16,187 nucleotides of DNA from DATEUP01 sp035283065 (GTDB taxonomy: Archaea; Thermoplasmatota; DTKX01; DATEUP01), in NCBI GenBank assembly GCA_035283065.1, contig DATEUP010000242.1, forward strand, positions 1-16,187. The letters are read 5' to 3'. The notes beneath the pieces are model-generated. The model was not told the DNA's origin, did no database searches, and saw nothing but the letters and a program-made list of their open reading frames with translations. Shown here piece by piece: positions 13,375-16,187 of the stretch; position 1 is the stretch's first letter, and each line of letters opens with the position of its first letter. The translations under genes were made by a program, and so were the position numbers.

Positions 13375-14541
13375 ATGGCCCAGCGCCACGTGAAGGAGGG
13401 GCTCGTTGAGCTCGAGCTGCCGGAGGACGCGCGGCTCGACCTCAAGAAGGGCCCGCAGCGCGCGGGCGGCCGGATGGTTTTCTACAACCCCGCGGCGAGG
13501 ACCTCGCGCGACCTCACGGTTGCCGTCCTTCGGACCCTCGAGCCCCCGGACGGCGGGTGGCGCGTCCTCGACGGCCTGTGCGGGAGCGGCGTGCGGGGCC
13601 TTCGCGTCGCGCGCGAGGTCGAGCACGTCCGCGAGGTCGTGCTAAACGACGGGGACGAAAAGGCCGCGGACCTTGCCCGCAGCCAGGCCCTGCGCCTCGG
13701 GCTCGAGAACGTCAAGGTCACGTCCCGGTCGCTCGACGAAGCGCTGGCCGACTCGAGCACGCGCTTCGAATTCATCGACATCGACCCCTACGGCAGCCCC
13801 GCGCGGTTCCTCACGGCGGCGGCCTCGCGCGCCTCGCGCCCCGGCTATGTGGCGGTGACCGCCACGGACGTGGCGGCCCTCTGCGGCGTCTTCCCCGGCG
13901 CGTGCATCCGCCGTTACGGGGCCGCCCCCTTGCGCAACGAGTGGATGAAGGAGACCGCCGCTCGCATCCTGCTTGGCGCGGCCGCGCGCAGGGCCGGCGC
14001 GGCCGAGCGCGCGGTCGAGCCCGTCGCCACGCTTTCCACCGACCACTACATCCGCCTGATTTACCGCGTCCTCAAAGGACGCCGCTTTGCGGACCTGTCC
14101 GCCCGCAGCCTCGGTTTCCTCAAGCTTGACAAAGCGGGCCTCAAGGCCCCGCAGAGCATCCCCTTCGGGCGGCTCCAGGAGGAAGGGAACGTGCTTGAGG
14201 GGCCTGGGCCGATCGCGGGGCCCCTTTGGCTTGGCGACCTCCACGACGCCGCCCTGCTCGCGCGCGTGAAACCCCCCGAATGGATCGCGGACAACCGAGC
14301 GCTTGCGCACTTCCTCGCGGTCGCGCCCGGCGAATCCGCCCTCCCGCCTTTCCACTACAAGCTCGACGAGGTGGCAAGGCGACTGCGCGGCTCGCCGCCC
14401 TCGACGGCGCGAGCGGTCGAGGCGCTCAAGTCCGCGGGCTTTGCCGCCGCGCCGACGCACTTCGACCGCAAGGCCGTGAAGAGCGACGCCTCACCGTCCG
14501 AACTCCTCGAGGCCCTGCGGCCCTTCGTCCCCCGCGCCTAG
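13375..14541 (+). CDS. trm1: tRNA (guanine(26)-N2)-dimethyltransferase
   Basis: Makes N2,N2-dimethylguanosine at tRNA position 26 using S-adenosylmethionine. The 388-residue protein has the family FYNPAARTSRD (36-46). The SAM-binding motif is DGLCGSGVRGLR (66-77), with acidic ND (91-92). The catalytic DIDPYGSP (135-142) and VTATDVAALCG (161-171) precede a C-terminal substrate-binding region with FHYKLDEV. The start ATG has GGAGG 8 nt upstream. The last 51 nt overlap the 3' end of the opposite-strand gene. It joins queC/queE as a second tRNA-modification locus in the window. Confidence 0.96.
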   Translation: MAQRHVKEGLVELELPEDARLDLKKGPQRAGGRMVFYNPAARTSRDLTVAVLRTLEPPDGGWRVLDGLCGSGVRGLRVAREVEHVREVVLNDGDEKAADLARSQALRLGLENVKVTSRSLDEALADSSTRFEFIDIDPYGSPARFLTAAASRASRPGYVAVTATDVAALCGVFPGACIRRYGAAPLRNEWMKETAARILLGAAARRAGAAERAVEPVATLSTDHYIRLIYRVLKGRRFADLSARSLGFLKLDKAGLKAPQSIPFGRLQEEGNVLEGPGPIAGPLWLGDLHDAALLARVKPPEWIADNRALAHFLAVAPGESALPPFHYKLDEVARRLRGSPPSTARAVEALKSAGFAAAPTHFDRKAVKSDASPSELLEALRPFVPRA

Positions 14542-14943
14542 GGGCCCCACGGCGAGCGCCGCCTGGCTGAGGCGGCGCTGCGCGGCCGTGCCCTCGGGTG
14601 CGTCCTGCGCCCTCTCGCCGGCCCCCGGGCTCGCCCGCTTGAGGCGCGCGACCTCGAGGCGCATGAGCGATACCTCGTCGCGCATCTTCTGCGTGTGGGC
14701 AAGCTGCTGCTGCACGTCCTTGCGCATCCGCATCATCTCCTCCTCGAAGGGCGTGAAGCCCCCGTGCGTGATGAGCCGGTGCGAGATGAACATCCCGAGC
14801 AGGAGCGCGCCCACGATCGCGACGACGATCACCATGATCCAGCTCGCGATCCACTGCGCGAGGAAGAAGAGCGTGTTGAGGAGCCCCGGGCTTACGATCG
14901 CAAGGCCGAGGAGCGCGCCCCACACGCCAAAGAGGATTACCAC
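14491..14943 (-). CDS. Two-TM protein with cytoplasmic coiled coil, unknown function
   Basis: I do not recognise a family. The 150-residue protein has two hydrophobic helices at about 2-19 and 33-53. An Met/Arg/Glu-rich helix (66-103, EEEMMRMRKDVQQQ onward) with heptad-like spacing suggests a coiled coil. The low-complexity tail is Gly/Ala/Glu-rich. The start is GTG at 14943; no other start codon lies between it and the upstream in-frame stop. The final 16 codons and stop are antisense to the end of trm1. It lies third in line after the CoA ligase and the lipoprotein on the same strand (74-nt gap), so it may belong to that operon. The ordered TM-TM-coiled coil layout makes coding likely. Confidence 0.75.
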   Translation of the reverse strand: MVILFGVWGALLGLAIVSPGLLNTLFFLAQWIASWIMVIVVAIVGALLLGMFISHRLITHGGFTPFEEEMMRMRKDVQQQLAHTQKMRDEVSLMRLEVARLKRASPGAGERAQDAPEGTAAQRRLSQAALAVGPLGAGDEGPQGLEEFGR

Positions 14944-15017
14944 GACGAGGAAGGTCCTCGGAATCCGGCGGGACAGCGGAAGGTTGGGCTTGACCAGCGC
15001 CCCTCACCCCGGGGGAC

Positions 15018-15488
15018 TTACCGGGCCCCCTCGGCAAGCACATGCCTGTAGGGGACCGATTCTGTCTGGATCGACCCATCCGCCGTCTCCCGAATATAGA
15101 TTTGGTAAGCCCGCTCCCCGGACGAGCCGCTCGGTGCGGCCTCAACGATGTTCCAGGTCGCGTTGTAGTAGTACACGTTCGTCGTCTCGTCGGCCGTCGC
15201 GTTGATCGTGAAGAACGTGAGGTTCGTGTGGGCGACGAGCGCGTAGCCTTTCACCTCGCGGAACACGAGGGGCCCCGTGAGGTTCTCGTTGCCCAGGGTC
15301 ACGGTGATGTTCCCATAGCGCACGTCCGCGTTCACGGACGTGATCGTGATCGTCGTGACGTTGTCCGCGACATCCACGACGAGCTTGGGGATGGCGGCGA
15401 CCGGCGAGGAGGGCGCGGGCCCCGAGCAGCCCGCGACGAGCGCAGAGGCCGCGGCAAGCGAAGCCAGGAGCGCGATGCGTCCGCGCAT
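15018..15488 (-). CDS. Sequon-rich lipoprotein, unknown function
   Basis: A 156-residue secreted protein. The signal sequence with lipobox VAGC (lipid-modified Cys21) is followed by a Ser/Pro linker and a beta-strand-rich domain. Six N-glycosylation sequons of the NxT type fall within about 70 residues (N43, N60, N69, N89, N96, N109). I recognise no domain; alternating hydrophobic/Thr strands suggest a beta sandwich on the outer face of the membrane. The ATG at 15488 has GAGGAG 5 nt upstream. That site overlaps the TGA stop of the preceding CoA-biosynthesis gene, showing translational coupling or at least co-transcription. This link to CoA synthesis is probably positional rather than functional. 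Confidence 0.85.
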   Translation of the reverse strand: MRGRIALLASLAAASALVAGCSGPAPSSPVAAIPKLVVDVADNVTTITITSVNADVRYGNITVTLGNENLTGPLVFREVKGYALVAHTNLTFFTINATADETTNVYYYNATWNIVEAAPSGSSGERAYQIYIRETADGSIQTESVPYRHVLAEGAR

Positions 15489-15497
15489 AGGGGCTCC

Positions 15498-16187
15498 TCA
15501 TCCCTCCTGCGCGCCCAAGTTCGCCGCGATCCGGCGCTTCACGGCCGCGAGGTTCGCCGTGTTGTCGAAAGCCTTGGCAAGCGCCTTGGGGCCTTTGTGC
15601 GGCATCCGGTCGAAGCGCCTTGCAAGCTCCGCCATCTGCGGCAGGGCCCGCACGAGGTTGTCGACGACCGTGATGTGGGCCGCCACGGCCGTTCGCGAGA
15701 GCGGGTTGAGGTCCACGGCAAGGACCACCTTGCCCATGGCTTTGAGGGCCTCGGCGCGGTCGCCGTCCTCAAGGGGCACGAGCACGGCGTCGGCCTTGAA
15801 GATCCCCTCCTTGGCGCAGAGCGCGCGGTGGCTCGCGAGCCCGGGGATCCGCGCGCCCCGCTCGCGCCCGAGGACGCCTTCGCCCCCGGCTTCTTCGAGC
15901 ACCTCGACGATCCGGCGCACACGCGCATCGCCCGCGTGGAAGACGTTGGCTTCGAGGGTGAGCGGCGCCCTGCCCATCCGCTTCCCGTTCACGGAGGCCT
16001 GGAGGGCGGAAAGCGCCGCCGCGGCAAGCGCCGCAGCGTTGCCGTTCACGCTGACCACGGGGTCCTTCGCGGCAAGCAGGACCTCGACGGCGGCCTTCGG
16101 GGCGGCCTCGGCCTCCGGGACCGTGCGCTCGCCGAGCAGGTAATCGAAGGCCTCGCCCCGGCCGTGCGCGATAAGCCCCGAGGGGTG
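15498..16187 (-). CDS. 4-phosphopantoate--beta-alanine ligase (5' end outside window)
   Basis: Archaeal enzyme joining 4-phosphopantoate to beta-alanine with ATP to give 4'-phosphopantothenate for CoA synthesis, replacing the bacterial pantothenate synthetase/kinase route. The frame is open to the window edge, so 229 residues are visible and about 30 N-terminal ones are missing. Recognisable blocks are GLIAHGRGEAFDYLLGE, PVVSVNGN with an Ala-rich helix, LEANVFHAGDARVRRI, VLVPLEDGDRAEALKAMGK and VDLNPLSRTA. ITVVDNLVRALPQM and the C-terminal DNTANLAAVKRRIA follow. An internal GTG at 16058 is not the start, because homology continues upstream. It heads an apparent operon with the lipoprotein. 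Confidence 0.93.
   Translation of the reverse strand, partial: HPSGLIAHGRGEAFDYLLGERTVPEAEAAPKAAVEVLLAAKDPVVSVNGNAAALAAAALSALQASVNGKRMGRAPLTLEANVFHAGDARVRRIVEVLEEAGGEGVLGRERGARIPGLASHRALCAKEGIFKADAVLVPLEDGDRAEALKAMGKVVLAVDLNPLSRTAVAAHITVVDNLVRALPQMAELARRFDRMPHKGPKALAKAFDNTANLAAVKRRIAANLGAQEG

Overview
The window reads as ordinary, gene-dense chromosome of a high-GC archaeon, most likely a member of the Thermoplasmatota. Archaeal signals are a Sulfolobus-type OB-fold ssDNA-binding protein, archaeal phosphopantoate--beta-alanine ligase, Trm1, a THEP1-type NTPase, an archaetidylserine-type synthase/decarboxylase pair, archaeal TATA-like boxes about 25-30 nt upstream of starts, and frequent GTG/TTG starts. 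The alkyltransferase-endonuclease V fusion has a known precedent in Ferroplasma, which is why I favour Thermoplasmatota. The phylum is inference; the domain is much safer. I found 21 protein genes and no rRNA, tRNA, CRISPR array, transposase or integrase.

Layout. 1-1.3 kb: an O6-alkylguanine transferase/endonuclease V fusion (+), convergent with an ssDNA-binding OB-fold gene (-). 1.4-3.9 kb: a small membrane protein, then the succinyl-CoA synthetase operon sucC-sucD (+). 3.9-5.9 kb (-): two zinc-ribbon/RDD membrane proteins flanking an unknown 79-residue protein. 6.1-8.7 kb (+): glutamate dehydrogenase, a strong hairpin, then a secreted/membrane-anchored protein with an odd Cys-X-Cys-His motif. 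8.7-9.3 kb (-): a winged-helix regulator with two membrane segments. 9.5 kb: a possible 39-residue membrane peptide. 9.7-11.2 kb (-): queC-queE for the 7-deazaguanine (archaeosine) pathway. 11.2-12.7 kb (+): phosphatidylserine/archaetidylserine decarboxylase overlapping the synthase. 12.8-14.5 kb (+): NTPase and trm1. 14.5-16.2 kb (-): pantothenate/CoA gene (cut by the window edge), a lipoprotein rich in N-glycosylation sequons, and a membrane coiled-coil protein whose end overlaps trm1 antisense.

Functional themes are central metabolism (succinyl-CoA, glutamate), polar lipid headgroup synthesis, tRNA modification (archaeosine precursor and m2,2G26), CoA synthesis and DNA repair/protection. 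I see no defence island or clearly new multi-gene system. The most unusual items are the replaced catalytic histidine in endonuclease V, the CXCH secreted protein, the paired zinc-ribbon RDD cluster and the sequon-rich lipoprotein.
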